Both the position numbers and the translations under genes were made by a program. This document shows, one piece after another, positions 1 to 8,465 of a stretch of 64,000 nt of DNA; position 1 is the first letter of the stretch; each line of letters starts with the position of its first letter. Origin of the DNA: Streptomyces sp. DH-12 (GTDB lineage: Bacteria > Actinomycetota > Actinomycetes > Streptomycetales > Streptomycetaceae); NCBI RefSeq assembly GCF_002899455.1, contig NZ_PPFB01000001.1, forward strand, positions 4,556,001 through 4,620,000, read 5' to 3'. Below the pieces are notes generated by a model. The model searched no databases and was not told the origin of the DNA. It saw only the letters and a list, made by a program, of their open reading frames with translations.

Positions 1-492
1 GTGCGGCGGGCGGGGGGCGTGCTGGCGGCGAGCCGGCCGCTGCCCGTGCTCGGCCTGCGGGCCGCCGCCGCCCAGGCGCACGGCTTCGCCTACTTCGCCG
101 CCAAGGTCCATCCGGACGTACGGCTGCTCAACGAGGGCGGCACCATGCTGCCCGACCGGATCGACGCCGCCGTGCGGGCCGGGGCGTCGGCGCTGCTGTG
201 CTTCGCGCTGCCGCGGCATCCGCGCGAGGTCCTCGACGCGCTCGTCCACGCCAAGGAGGCGGGGCTGACCGTGGTCACCGTCGCCGACTCGCCGTTCGCG
301 CCGGTCGCCAAGGTGTCCGACCTGCTGCTGCCGGCCGCCGTCGGCACGGCGCTGGTGTTCGACACCGCGTGCGCGCCGATGCTGCTGGGGCGGGTCCTGC
401 TGGAGGCGATGTGCGACGACCTGCCGGACGCGCAGGCACGGCTGGAGGAGTTCGACGCCCGGGCGGCGGCGCGCGGGCTGTTCGTGGAGTGA
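1..492 (+). CDS. RpiR/MurR-type regulator, C-terminal SIS domain (5' end cut by window)
   Basis: The 163 visible residues form a SIS (sugar isomerase) fold. A beta-alpha segment near residues 16-40 leads into repeated hydrophobic strands such as ALLCFALPRHPREVLDAL and LTVVTVADSPFAPVAKVSD, then a helical tail. This resembles the effector-binding half of RpiR/MurR repressors, which sense phosphosugars and have an N-terminal helix-turn-helix of about 80 residues. That DNA-binding half would lie upstream of base 1. A GTG happens to sit at position 1, but a free-standing 163-residue SIS protein is less likely than a truncated regulator. The ligand cannot be inferred. The gene ends about 170 bases before a small membrane-protein gene on the same strand. 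Confidence 0.7.
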   Translation: MRRAGGVLAASRPLPVLGLRAAAAQAHGFAYFAAKVHPDVRLLNEGGTMLPDRIDAAVRAGASALLCFALPRHPREVLDALVHAKEAGLTVVTVADSPFAPVAKVSDLLLPAAVGTALVFDTACAPMLLGRVLLEAMCDDLPDAQARLEEFDARAAARGLFVE

Positions 493-663
493 CGGGCACG
501 GCGCGGGGGCCGTCCGCCGCGTCTTCTCAGACTCGTCTCAGCTTGCCGCGCTAGCGTCCGCCGCAGGGGACTTCCCTCGAAGGCGTTCCCCAGGTGAAGG
601 ACCACGGGCAAGGGACTTCCCACAGATGGACTTCCTCAGGAATCGGATGACGGGAGGCTGGAC

Positions 664-1248
664 GTGACGCGCGGAGGACAGGGGCTGGCCCGGGTGGCCG
701 TCGTCGTACGGGCCGGGGCCGCACCACTGTGGTGGCTGGGAGTCGTCGCCGCGGGTGCCGGGGCGTTCGTGCCGGGCCTGACGGGGCTGCGGATCGGCGC
801 GCTCGGCGGAGCCGCGCTGTTCCTCGTGGCCGCGGCCCTCGTGGCGCTCACGCGGCGGGGCCGGTACCGCGCACTGGCCCGGGCGGCGGCCCGGGCGGGC
901 CGGCACGACGTGCTGCAGGACCGCGCGGTGACCGCGCGCAACTGGCGCCGGGCGCACCGCTGGTGGCTGCTGCTCGCCTTCCTCGCCGCGCTCGGCTCGG
1001 CGTTCGCGGCGCCCGCCGCGGGCGGTCTGCTGCTCGCCGGGTGCGGTGTGGGGCTGTGGCTGAAGGCGGCGTGGATCGGCCGCCTGGAGCAGGCCGAGGA
1101 CGTGCTGCTGTGGGTCCGCGTCGACTGGCTCCGCAAGGGCGCGGGCCGTCCCGCCGGACGCGCCGTCAAGGCCTACCGCACGACCGGCATCGCCGCGGGC
1201 GACGCGGCCCCTGGCGGGGCCCGCCGCAGGCTCGTGACGGCGGCGTAG
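664..1248 (+). CDS. Small integral membrane protein, unknown function
   Basis: This 194-residue protein starts at a GTG preceded by GGGAGG at a good distance. Four hydrophobic stretches are visible: about residues 17-38 (tryptophan-containing), 40-60, 98-115 and 117-140. The linker around residues 62-95 is rich in Arg, which suggests a cytoplasmic loop, and the C-terminus is short and basic. I recognise no catalytic motif. It is a typical streptomycete hypothetical membrane protein. It stands alone between the RpiR-type regulator and a convergent PLP enzyme, so context gives no function. Confidence 0.6.
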   Translation: MTRGGQGLARVAVVVRAGAAPLWWLGVVAAGAGAFVPGLTGLRIGALGGAALFLVAAALVALTRRGRYRALARAAARAGRHDVLQDRAVTARNWRRAHRWWLLLAFLAALGSAFAAPAAGGLLLAGCGVGLWLKAAWIGRLEQAEDVLLWVRVDWLRKGAGRPAGRAVKAYRTTGIAAGDAAPGGARRRLVTAA

Positions 1249-1329
1249 CCGACACCCCGGGCGCGTGGCGACCACGCGCCCGGGTCGTTCAGGCGTACCC
1301 GTGCCGGGGGGAGCCCGCATCCCCGCCGG

Positions 1330-2742
1330 TCACGTCGGAGGCGTGTTCCCCAGCCCCGTCAGGGCGTCCCTGTGGGCCGCGCCGGACTCCGTGACGATCT
1401 CCTCGACCGGCTGGGCCGGGCGGACCGTCGCGAAGGCGATCGCGCCGGAGGCGTCCTGCGTGAAGCCGAGGACGGCCGGGCGGGGGAGCGAGTTGTACGC
1501 GTAGTGGTGCGCGAAGTAGTACGCGCCGGTGTCCAGCACCGCCGCGTGGTCGCCCTGCTCCAGCAGCGGCAGCTCCTGCCCCTGTGCCAGCAGGTCGCCC
1601 GCGAAGCAGGCCGGTCCCGCCACGTCCTGGACGACCGCCGGGCCCTCCTTGGGCAGCCCCTTCGCGTCGTACGCGGCGATCCGCAGCGGCCACGACGCCG
1701 GCGCGTACACCGTGCGCGTCGCCACCTGCACGCCCGCGTGGGTCACCGCGACCGGCCGGCCGCCCGCGCTCTTGGCGTACTCCACGCGCGTGACCATCGT
1801 GCCGTGCTTGGCCAGCAGGGACCGGCCGAACTCGGTGACCAGCCCGTACCGCCCGTCGAACAGCCCCGGCACCGTCTCCTTCAGCAGCCGCGCGTACTCC
1901 GCGTAGCCGGGGCGGCTCTCCTCGGAGGCGAAGTTCACCGGCAGTCCGCCGCCGATGTCGAGGGTGTCGACCTGGCGCCGCCCGGCCCGCCGGTTGATCT
2001 CCTCCGCCAGCTCGTACGTCTCCGCGACCCCGCGCGCCATCATCGTCAGGGCGATGCCCTGGGAGCCGGTGTGGGCGTGCAGCCGGGTCAGCCACGGCCG
2101 GTCCAGGTACGCCTGGACCACCCACTCCCGCGCGCCCTCGTCGCGCAGCGCCACACCGAACTTCGAGGTGGCCGTGGCGGTCGACAGCGCCTCGATGGAA
2201 CCGCCCCCGACCTGCGGGTTCACCCGGATGCCGAGCGGCGGGCGGACGTCCGTGCCGGCCACCAGCGCGTCGATGCGCTCCAGCTCCTGCGGGTTGTCCG
2301 CGTTGACGGCGATGCCCAGCTCCAGCGCCTCCCGCAGCTCGGCGTGCGTCTTGGCGGGGGAGTCCAGCACCGTGCGCCCCGGCTCCACGCCCGCGGCGCG
2401 CGCCAGCGCCAGCTCGCCCGGGCTCGCCACCTCCGCGCCGATGCCCTCCTCGCGCAGCAGCCGCAGCACCGGCACCAGCGGGCTCGCCTTGACCGCGAAG
2501 GCGTGCAGCACCGGCGTGCCGGGCGCGGTCACCGCATCGAACGCGGCCCGCAGGTCCGCCGCCGACTCGCGGATGCCGGTGACGTCCAGCAGCGCCACGA
2601 GGGGCACGCCGGCGTCGAGGAGCCCCTGCTCCACGGCCGCCCGCACCGCCGCGTCCCGGCGGGCCGCCCGTCCGGCGGCCCGCGGGTCCGCCCCGGCCGT
2701 CATGCCGTCCGTCCTGTCATCGGTCTGCTCGTTCGCGCGCAT
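1330..2742 (-). CDS. Fold-III PLP-dependent decarboxylase-like enzyme (Orn/Lys/DAP decarboxylase superfamily)
   Basis: This protein of about 470 residues has an alanine-racemase-type PLP barrel followed by a beta domain. Visible signatures are the PLP lysine in HAFAVKAS, the HTGSQG substrate-side loop, the phosphate-binding DIGGGLPVNF and EFGRSLLAKHG. The beta-domain active-site segment reads GPACFAGD. In ornithine and diaminopimelate decarboxylases a Cys-Asp pair occurs here (as in GPTCDGLD), but this protein has Phe after the Cys, so the substrate is probably neither. I place the start at ATG 2742; an ATG at 2703 preceded by AGGACGG, or a TTG at 2754, are alternatives. It is divergent from the hut operon with about 120 bases between them. 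That makes a link with histidine or amine metabolism possible, but nothing proves it. Confidence 0.75.
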   Translation of the reverse strand: MRANEQTDDRTDGMTAGADPRAAGRAARRDAAVRAAVEQGLLDAGVPLVALLDVTGIRESAADLRAAFDAVTAPGTPVLHAFAVKASPLVPVLRLLREEGIGAEVASPGELALARAAGVEPGRTVLDSPAKTHAELREALELGIAVNADNPQELERIDALVAGTDVRPPLGIRVNPQVGGGSIEALSTATATSKFGVALRDEGAREWVVQAYLDRPWLTRLHAHTGSQGIALTMMARGVAETYELAEEINRRAGRRQVDTLDIGGGLPVNFASEESRPGYAEYARLLKETVPGLFDGRYGLVTEFGRSLLAKHGTMVTRVEYAKSAGGRPVAVTHAGVQVATRTVYAPASWPLRIAAYDAKGLPKEGPAVVQDVAGPACFAGDLLAQGQELPLLEQGDHAAVLDTGAYYFAHHYAYNSLPRPAVLGFTQDASGAIAFATVRPAQPVEEIVTESGAAHRDALTGLGNTPPT

Positions 2743-2791
2743 GCGTCCAGCCAAACATCCCCCGGACGGCCGTGCCGACGCACCCCCGGTG

Positions 2792-2830
2792 TTGACTAGG
2801 TCTATTCAGCTCATGAGGATATGAATATCC
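2792..2830 (+). promoter_or_regulatory. Candidate hut operon promoter with overlapping operator
   Basis: TTGACT at 2792-2797 and GAGGAT at 2815-2820 are separated by 17 bases and resemble a vegetative promoter. The inverted repeat GGATAT-GA-ATATCC at 2817-2830 overlaps the -10 and the expected start site, where a repressor would block transcription. It is AT-rich compared with the surroundings and lies 31 bases before the hutU start. Histidine-utilisation operons in other bacteria are repressed and induced by urocanate; assigning this site to such a repressor is inference. Confidence 0.5.
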
Positions 2831-2861
2831 GCAGACGACGTCGGCACCCTGGAGGCGCCCC

Positions 2862-4580
2862 ATGTCCGGACCCCGCCCGCCCGTCTCCCGCCACCGCCCT
2901 CGGCCGAGGCCCTACGGACCGCCCCCCGGTCCTGTCCGAGCGCCGCGCGGCAGCGAGCTGAGCGCCCTCGGATGGCAGCAGGAGGCCGCCCTGCGGATGC
3001 TGCAGAACAACCTCGACCCGGAGGTCGCCGAGCACCCCGACAAACTCGTCGTCTACGGCGGCACCGGCAAGGCGGCCCGCGACTGGCACTCCTTCGACGC
3101 CATGGTCCGCACGCTGAAGACCCTCAAGCAGGACGAGACGATGCTCGTCCAGTCCGGCCGCCCCGTCGGCGTCATGCGGACCCACGAGTGGGCGCCGCGC
3201 GTCCTCATCGCCAACTCCAACCTGGTCGGCGACTGGGCGAACTGGGAGGAGTTCCGCCGCCTGGAGGCCCTCGGTCTGACCATGTACGGGCAGATGACCG
3301 CCGGCTCCTGGATCTACATCGGCACCCAGGGCATCCTCCAGGGCACCTACGAGACCTTCGCCGCCGTCGCCGCCAAGCGCTTCGGCGGCTCGCTCGCCGG
3401 CACCGTCACCCTCACCGCCGGACTCGGCGGCATGGGCGGCGCCCAGCCGCTCGCCGTGACGATGAACGACGGCGTGGCGATCTGCGTCGACTGCGACCCG
3501 CGCGCCATCGAACGCCGCATCGAGCACCGGTACCTGGACGTCCGCGCCGACTCCCTCGACCACGCCCTCCAGCTCGCCACCGAGGCCCGCGACCGCCGCA
3601 GGCCCTTGTCCATCGGCGTGCTCGGCAACGCGGCCGAGATCGTCCCGCAGCTCCTCGCCATGGGCGCCCCGGTCGACATCGTCACCGACCAGACCTCCGC
3701 CCACGACCCCCTCGCCTACCTGCCCCTCGGCACGGCCTTCGAGGACATGGCCGACGCGGCCGCCAAGGACCCGGCCGGCTTCACCGCGCGCGCCCGCGAG
3801 TCCATGGCCCGGCACGTCGAGGCGATGGTCGGCTTCCAGGACGCGGGCGCCGAGGTCTTCGACTACGGCAACTCCCTCCGCGGCGAGGCCCAGCTCGCCG
3901 GGTACGAGCGGGCGTTCGCCTTCCCCGGCTTCGTCCCCGCCTACATCCGCCCGCTGTTCTGCGAGGGCAAGGGCCCCTTCCGCTGGGCCGCCCTCTCCGG
4001 CGACCCCGCCGACATCGCGAAGACCGACCGGGCGGTCCTCGACCTGTTCCCGGAGAACGAGTCCCTCGCCCGCTGGATCAGGATGGCCGGCGAGCGGGTC
4101 CGCTTCCAGGGCCTGCCCGCCCGCATCTGCTGGCTCGGCTACGGCGAACGCGACAGGGCCGGCGAGCGCTTCAACGACATGGTCGCGAGCGGCGAACTGT
4201 CCGCGCCGGTCGTCATCGGGCGCGACCACCTCGACTGCGGGTCCGTGGCCTCCCCCTACCGGGAGACCGAGGCGATGCTCGACGGCTCCGACGCCATCGC
4301 CGACTGGCCGCTGCTCAACGCCATGGTGAACGTCGCCTCCGGGGCCTCCTGGGTGTCCCTCCACCACGGCGGGGGCGTCGGCATGGGCCGCTCGATCCAC
4401 GCCGGGCAGGTCACCGTCGCCGACGGCACCGCCCTGGCCGGCGAGAAGATCCGGCGGGTGCTCACCAACGACCCCGGCATGGGCGTCATCCGGCACGTCG
4501 ACGCCGGGTACGACATCGCCGAGTCGGTCGCGGACGAGCGGGGCGTGCGCGTCCCCATGCGCGAGGGCGAGCAGGCATGA
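2862..4580 (+). CDS. hutU: Urocanate hydratase
   Basis: HutU converts urocanate to 4-imidazolone-5-propionate with tightly bound NAD+, the second step of histidine breakdown. Nearly the whole protein matches the family: ALGWQQEAALRMLQNNLDPE near the start, a glycine-rich NAD-binding stretch TAGLGGMGGAQP, EVFDYGNSLRGEAQ, GFVPAYIRPLFCEGKGPF and the Cys-containing RICWLGYGERDR. It is 572 residues long, against about 555 usually. The excess is a Pro/Arg-rich segment of roughly 19 residues between MSGPRP and PVRAPRG. ATG 2862 has GGAGG at 2851-2855. The stop overlaps the next gene by 4 bases (ATGA), so translation is probably coupled. Histidine ammonia-lyase (hutH) is not in the window. Confidence 0.95.
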   Translation: MSGPRPPVSRHRPRPRPYGPPPGPVRAPRGSELSALGWQQEAALRMLQNNLDPEVAEHPDKLVVYGGTGKAARDWHSFDAMVRTLKTLKQDETMLVQSGRPVGVMRTHEWAPRVLIANSNLVGDWANWEEFRRLEALGLTMYGQMTAGSWIYIGTQGILQGTYETFAAVAAKRFGGSLAGTVTLTAGLGGMGGAQPLAVTMNDGVAICVDCDPRAIERRIEHRYLDVRADSLDHALQLATEARDRRRPLSIGVLGNAAEIVPQLLAMGAPVDIVTDQTSAHDPLAYLPLGTAFEDMADAAAKDPAGFTARARESMARHVEAMVGFQDAGAEVFDYGNSLRGEAQLAGYERAFAFPGFVPAYIRPLFCEGKGPFRWAALSGDPADIAKTDRAVLDLFPENESLARWIRMAGERVRFQGLPARICWLGYGERDRAGERFNDMVASGELSAPVVIGRDHLDCGSVASPYRETEAMLDGSDAIADWPLLNAMVNVASGASWVSLHHGGGVGMGRSIHAGQVTVADGTALAGEKIRRVLTNDPGMGVIRHVDAGYDIAESVADERGVRVPMREGEQA

Positions 4581-5851
4581 CCCACGGGACCCCCGCCGCC
4601 CCCGGGCCCCCCGTACGGCCCGCGCCCGGGGCGGACTCCTTCCACGAGATGTGGCGGCAACTGCTGCCCGTGGGACGGAACTCCACCAGCGGCGGCTACC
4701 GCCGGTTCGCCTGGACCGGCGCCGACGCCGACTGCCGGGACTGGTTCCGCGAACAGGCCCGCCGCCGCGGCCTCACCTACGAGGCGGACCGCAACGGCAA
4801 CCAGTGGGCCTGGCTCGGCGACCCCGCCGAGGGGGACGCCGTGGTCACCGGGTCGCACCTGGACTCCGTGCCCGACGGCGGGGCCTTCGACGGCCCCCTC
4901 GGCGTCGTCTCCGCCTTCGCCGCCCTCGACGAACTGCGCCGCCGCGGCGTCCGTCCGGCCAGGCCGCTCGGCATCGTCAACTTCGGCGACGAGGAAGGCG
5001 CCCGCTTCGGGCTCGCCTGCGTCGGCTCCCGGCTCACCGCGGGCGCCCTCACCGTCGAACAGGCCCACCGGCTCACCGACGCCGACGGCATCACCCTCCC
5101 GCAGGCCATGGAGACCGCCGGCCACGACCCGGACGCCATCGGCCCCGACCCCGTACGCCTCGGCCGCATCGGCGCGTTCGTCGAACTGCACGTCGAGCAG
5201 GGCCGGGCGCTGGACCTCACCGGCGACCGGATCGGCGTCGCGTCCGCGATCTGGCCGCACGGCCGCTGGCGGTTCGACTTCCGCGGCGAGGCCAACCACG
5301 CCGGCACCACCCGGCTCGCCGACCGGCACGACCCGATGCTGCCGTACGCCGAGACCGTCCTCGCCGCCCGCCGCGAGGCCGAACACGCGGGCGCGGTCGC
5401 CACGTTCGGCAAGCTGTCCGTCGAGCCCAACGGCGTCAACGCCGTGCCCTCCCTGGTGCGCGGCTGGCTCGACTCCCGGGCCGCCGACCAGGAGCGGCTG
5501 GACGCGGTGGTCGGCGGGGTGCAGCGGGCCGCCCGCGCGTACGCCGCCGCCCACGGCGTCCACCTGGACGTGGAGCGCGAGTCCTTCACCCCCGTCGTCG
5601 AGTTCGACCACGCCCTGCGCGACCGGCTCGCCCGCATCCTGGGCGCGGACACCGGCCTGAAGGTGCCCGTCCTCGGCACCGGCGCCGGACACGACGCCGG
5701 CATCCTCGCGGGACGCGTCCCGACCGCCATGCTGTTCGTACGCAACCCCACCGGCGTCTCGCACTCCCCGGCCGAGTTCGCCGCCGAGGACGACTGCGTG
5801 GCCGGGGTCCTCGCCCTCGCCGACGTACTGGAAGGACTGGCCGCCCCGTGA
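4577..5851 (+). CDS. M20-family amidohydrolase (allantoate/N-carbamoyl amino acid hydrolase-like) in the hut operon
   Basis: This 424-residue metallohydrolase has the M20 signatures: GSHLDSVPDGGAFDGPLGV (first metal ligands His and Asp), NFGDEEGARFG (catalytic Glu and metal Glu), ELHVEQGRALD, GEANHAGTTRL from the dimerisation lid domain, GTGAGHDAG, and RNPTGVSHSPAE with the last metal His. The closest described enzymes hydrolyse allantoate or N-carbamoyl amino acids. It overlaps hutU by 4 bases and hutF by 4 bases. HutF yields N-formyl-L-glutamate, and no classical HutG deformylase is visible here. The simplest inference is that this enzyme cleaves N-formylglutamate to glutamate and formate as a non-orthologous HutG. 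A broader role in ureide use remains possible. Confidence 0.85.
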   Translation: MTHGTPAAPGPPVRPAPGADSFHEMWRQLLPVGRNSTSGGYRRFAWTGADADCRDWFREQARRRGLTYEADRNGNQWAWLGDPAEGDAVVTGSHLDSVPDGGAFDGPLGVVSAFAALDELRRRGVRPARPLGIVNFGDEEGARFGLACVGSRLTAGALTVEQAHRLTDADGITLPQAMETAGHDPDAIGPDPVRLGRIGAFVELHVEQGRALDLTGDRIGVASAIWPHGRWRFDFRGEANHAGTTRLADRHDPMLPYAETVLAARREAEHAGAVATFGKLSVEPNGVNAVPSLVRGWLDSRAADQERLDAVVGGVQRAARAYAAAHGVHLDVERESFTPVVEFDHALRDRLARILGADTGLKVPVLGTGAGHDAGILAGRVPTAMLFVRNPTGVSHSPAEFAAEDDCVAGVLALADVLEGLAAP

Positions 5852-7191
5852 CCGCCACCCCGCGGACGTACTGGCTGGAGCACGCCTGGCTCGGCACGCA
5901 CGTCGAGCCGGGCGTCGCCCTCGACGTGGCGGACGGGCGCATCGCCGCCGTCCGCACCGGCGCCCCCGCGCCGCCGCCCGGCGCCGAGATCCTGCGCGGA
6001 CTGACCCTCCCCGGACTGGCGAACGCCCACAGCCACGCCTTCCACCGCGCCCTGCGCTCCACCGTCCAGGTCGGCTCCGGCACCTTCTGGACCTGGCGCG
6101 AGGTCATGTACGCCACCGCCGAGCGGCTCACCCCGGACCGCTACCACGCCCTCGCCCGCGCCGTGTACGCCGAGATGGCGCTGGCCGGGATCACGACGGT
6201 CGGCGAGTTCCACTACGTGCACCACGCGCCCGGCGGCACGCCCTACGCCGATCCCAACGCCATGGGGGAGGCGCTCCTCGCGGCCGCCGCCGAGGCCGGC
6301 ATCCGGATCACCCTCCTCGACACCGCCTACCTCTCCTCCGGCTTCGGCCGGCCGCCCACCGCCCACCAGCTCCGCTTCTCCGACGGCGACGCGGACGCCT
6401 GGGCCGCACGCTCCTCACTCCTCAGGGACCGGGACCACGCGCGGATCGGCGCGGCCGTGCACTCCGTACGGGCCGTGCCCGCCGAGCAGCTGCCGACCGT
6501 GGCGCGCTGGGCCGAGGAGCGGCGGGCCCCGCTGCACGTGCACCTGTCCGAGCAGACCGCCGAGAACGACGCCTGCCGGGAGGCGCACGGCTGCACCCCC
6601 GCCCAACTGCTCGCCCTGCACGGCGTGCTCGGGCCGCGCACCACCGGCGTGCACCACACCCACCTCACCCCCGAGGACGTCTCGCTGATCGGCGGCAGCG
6701 GCACCGGCACCTGCATGTGCCCCACCACCGAACGCGACCTCGCGGACGGCATCGGACCCGCCGCGGCCCTGCAGAGCGAGGGCTCCCCGCTCAGCCTCGG
6801 CTCCGACAGCCACGCCGTCGTCGACCTCTTCGAGGAGGCGCGCGCGATGGAGCTGAACGAGCGGCTGCGCACCCGCACCCGGGGCCACTGGACGGCCGCG
6901 GCCCTGCTGCGCGCGGCGACCGTCGACGGGCACGCGGCGCTCGGCTGGGACGACACCGGCGTCATCGAGGCCGGGGCGCGCGCCGACCTCACCACCGTCG
7001 CGCTCGACTCGGTCAGGACGGCGGGACCGCCGCCCCGGCTGGGCGCGGAGACAGCCGTGTTCGCCGCGACGGCCGCCGACGTGCGGCACACGGTCGTGGC
7101 AGGCCGGCACGTGGTGCGCGACGGGGCGCACACGCTGGTCCCCGACGTGCCCGGAGCCCTCGCGCAGGCGATCCAGGACTTGCGCGCCTGA
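5848..7191 (+). CDS. hutF: Formimidoylglutamate deiminase
   Basis: HutF removes ammonia from N-formimino-L-glutamate to give N-formyl-L-glutamate. The 447-residue protein is an amidohydrolase-superfamily TIM barrel. It shows the N-terminal metal motif in GLANAHSHAFHRALR, a substrate segment GTFWTWREVMY typical of HutF and absent from ordinary cytosine deaminases, the barrel His in PLHVHLSEQ, and the late Asp in SLGSDSHAVVDLF. It starts at GTG 5848 within the stop of the preceding gene (GTGA overlap). Presence of HutF indicates the five-step route through formylglutamate rather than direct formiminoglutamase cleavage to formamide. Confidence 0.93.
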   Translation: MTATPRTYWLEHAWLGTHVEPGVALDVADGRIAAVRTGAPAPPPGAEILRGLTLPGLANAHSHAFHRALRSTVQVGSGTFWTWREVMYATAERLTPDRYHALARAVYAEMALAGITTVGEFHYVHHAPGGTPYADPNAMGEALLAAAAEAGIRITLLDTAYLSSGFGRPPTAHQLRFSDGDADAWAARSSLLRDRDHARIGAAVHSVRAVPAEQLPTVARWAEERRAPLHVHLSEQTAENDACREAHGCTPAQLLALHGVLGPRTTGVHHTHLTPEDVSLIGGSGTGTCMCPTTERDLADGIGPAAALQSEGSPLSLGSDSHAVVDLFEEARAMELNERLRTRTRGHWTAAALLRAATVDGHAALGWDDTGVIEAGARADLTTVALDSVRTAGPPPRLGAETAVFAATAADVRHTVVAGRHVVRDGAHTLVPDVPGALAQAIQDLRA

Positions 7192-7208
7192 CGACCCATG
7201 AGGACACC

Positions 7209-8381
7209 ATGAGCGCCACCGTCATCACCGACATCGCCACACTGGTCACCAACGACCCCTCCCTCCGCGACACGGACCCCCTCGGCCTGGTCCGGGACGC
7301 GGCCGTCGTCATGGAGGACGACCGCGTCGTGTGGACCGGTCCCGCAAGCAGAGCACCCGCCACCGACCACCGGGTCGACGCGGGCGGCCGCGCGGTCCTG
7401 CCGGGCTTCGTCGACTCCCACTCCCACCTGGTGTTCGCCGGGGACCGCACCGAGGAGTTCAACGCCCGCATGTCGGGCCGCCCGTACAGCGCGGGCGGCA
7501 TCCGCACCACCGTCGCCGCGACCCGCGCCGCGACCGAGGCGGAACTGGAGACGAATCTCACCCGCCACCTGGCGGAGGCGCTGCGCCAGGGCACCACGAC
7601 CTTCGAGACCAAGTCCGGCTACGGCCTGACGGTCGAGGACGAGGCGCGCGCCCTGCGCCTCGCCGCCCGCCACACCGACGAGGTCACCTATCTCGGCGCC
7701 CACGTCGTCGCCCCCGAGTACGCCGACGACCCGGCCGGCTACGTCGCCCTGGTCACCGGCGAGATGCTGGACGCCTGCGCGCCGCACGCCCGCTGGATCG
7801 ACGTGTTCTGCGAGAAGGGCGCCTTCGACGGCGACCAGGCGCGCGCGATCCTCACCGCCGGCCGTGCGAAGGGCCTGCACCCGCGGATCCACGCCAACCA
7901 GCTCTCGTACGGCCCCGGCGTGCGGCTGGCCGTGGAGCTGGACGCGGCCAGCGCCGACCACTGCACCCACCTCACCGACGCCGACGTGGACGCGCTGGCG
8001 CACAGCGCGACCGTCGCCACGCTGCTGCCCGGCGCGGAGTTCTCCACCCGCGCCGCGTGGCCGGACGCCCGGCGGCTGCTGGACGCGGGAGCGACGGTGG
8101 CGCTGTCCACCGACTGCAACCCCGGTTCGTCCTTCACCTCGTCGGTGCCGTTCTGCGTCGCGCTCGCCGTACGGGACATGGGGATGACGCCCGACGAGGC
8201 CGTCTGGGCGGCCACGGCGGGCGGCGCGGCGGCACTGCGGCGCACCGACGTCGGCCGGCTCGTCCCGGGCGCGTACGCGGACCTGGTGCTGCTCGACGCC
8301 CCCAGCCATGTCCACCTGGCCTACCGGCCGGGCGTCCCGCTGGTCACGGGCGTGTGGCGCAGGGGCGTACGGCGGGTCTGA
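7209..8381 (+). CDS. hutI: Imidazolonepropionase
   Basis: HutI opens the ring of 4-imidazolone-5-propionate, producing formimino-glutamate for HutF. The 390-residue amidohydrolase contains the metal-binding VDSHSHLVFAGDRTEEF, the family segment ARMSGRPYSAGGIRTTV, FETKSGYGLTVEDE, the HANQLSYGPG strand and STDCNPGSSFTS with the last metal Asp. It lies 17 bases after hutF behind a GAGGA ribosome site, so it is the last gene of the operon. A strong inverted repeat 24 bases past the stop ends the unit against the convergent sigma-factor gene. Confidence 0.95.
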   Translation: MSATVITDIATLVTNDPSLRDTDPLGLVRDAAVVMEDDRVVWTGPASRAPATDHRVDAGGRAVLPGFVDSHSHLVFAGDRTEEFNARMSGRPYSAGGIRTTVAATRAATEAELETNLTRHLAEALRQGTTTFETKSGYGLTVEDEARALRLAARHTDEVTYLGAHVVAPEYADDPAGYVALVTGEMLDACAPHARWIDVFCEKGAFDGDQARAILTAGRAKGLHPRIHANQLSYGPGVRLAVELDAASADHCTHLTDADVDALAHSATVATLLPGAEFSTRAAWPDARRLLDAGATVALSTDCNPGSSFTSSVPFCVALAVRDMGMTPDEAVWAATAGGAAALRRTDVGRLVPGAYADLVLLDAPSHVHLAYRPGVPLVTGVWRRGVRRV

Positions 8382-8404
8382 GAGGCCGCCGAACGGCCCC
8401 CGGA

Positions 8405-8444
8405 CCCCCGGAGGGCGGCCCGGACCCGGGCCGCCCTCCGGGGG
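8405..8444. terminator. Bidirectional terminator between hutI and the sigma factor
   Basis: Perfect 19-base arms (8405-8423 and 8426-8444) of a GC-only hairpin lie between two convergent genes. There is no clear T-run, which is usual for Streptomyces terminators. It can serve both transcripts. Confidence 0.75.
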
Positions 8445-8465
8445 ACGGACGTCACGTGGCGGGAA

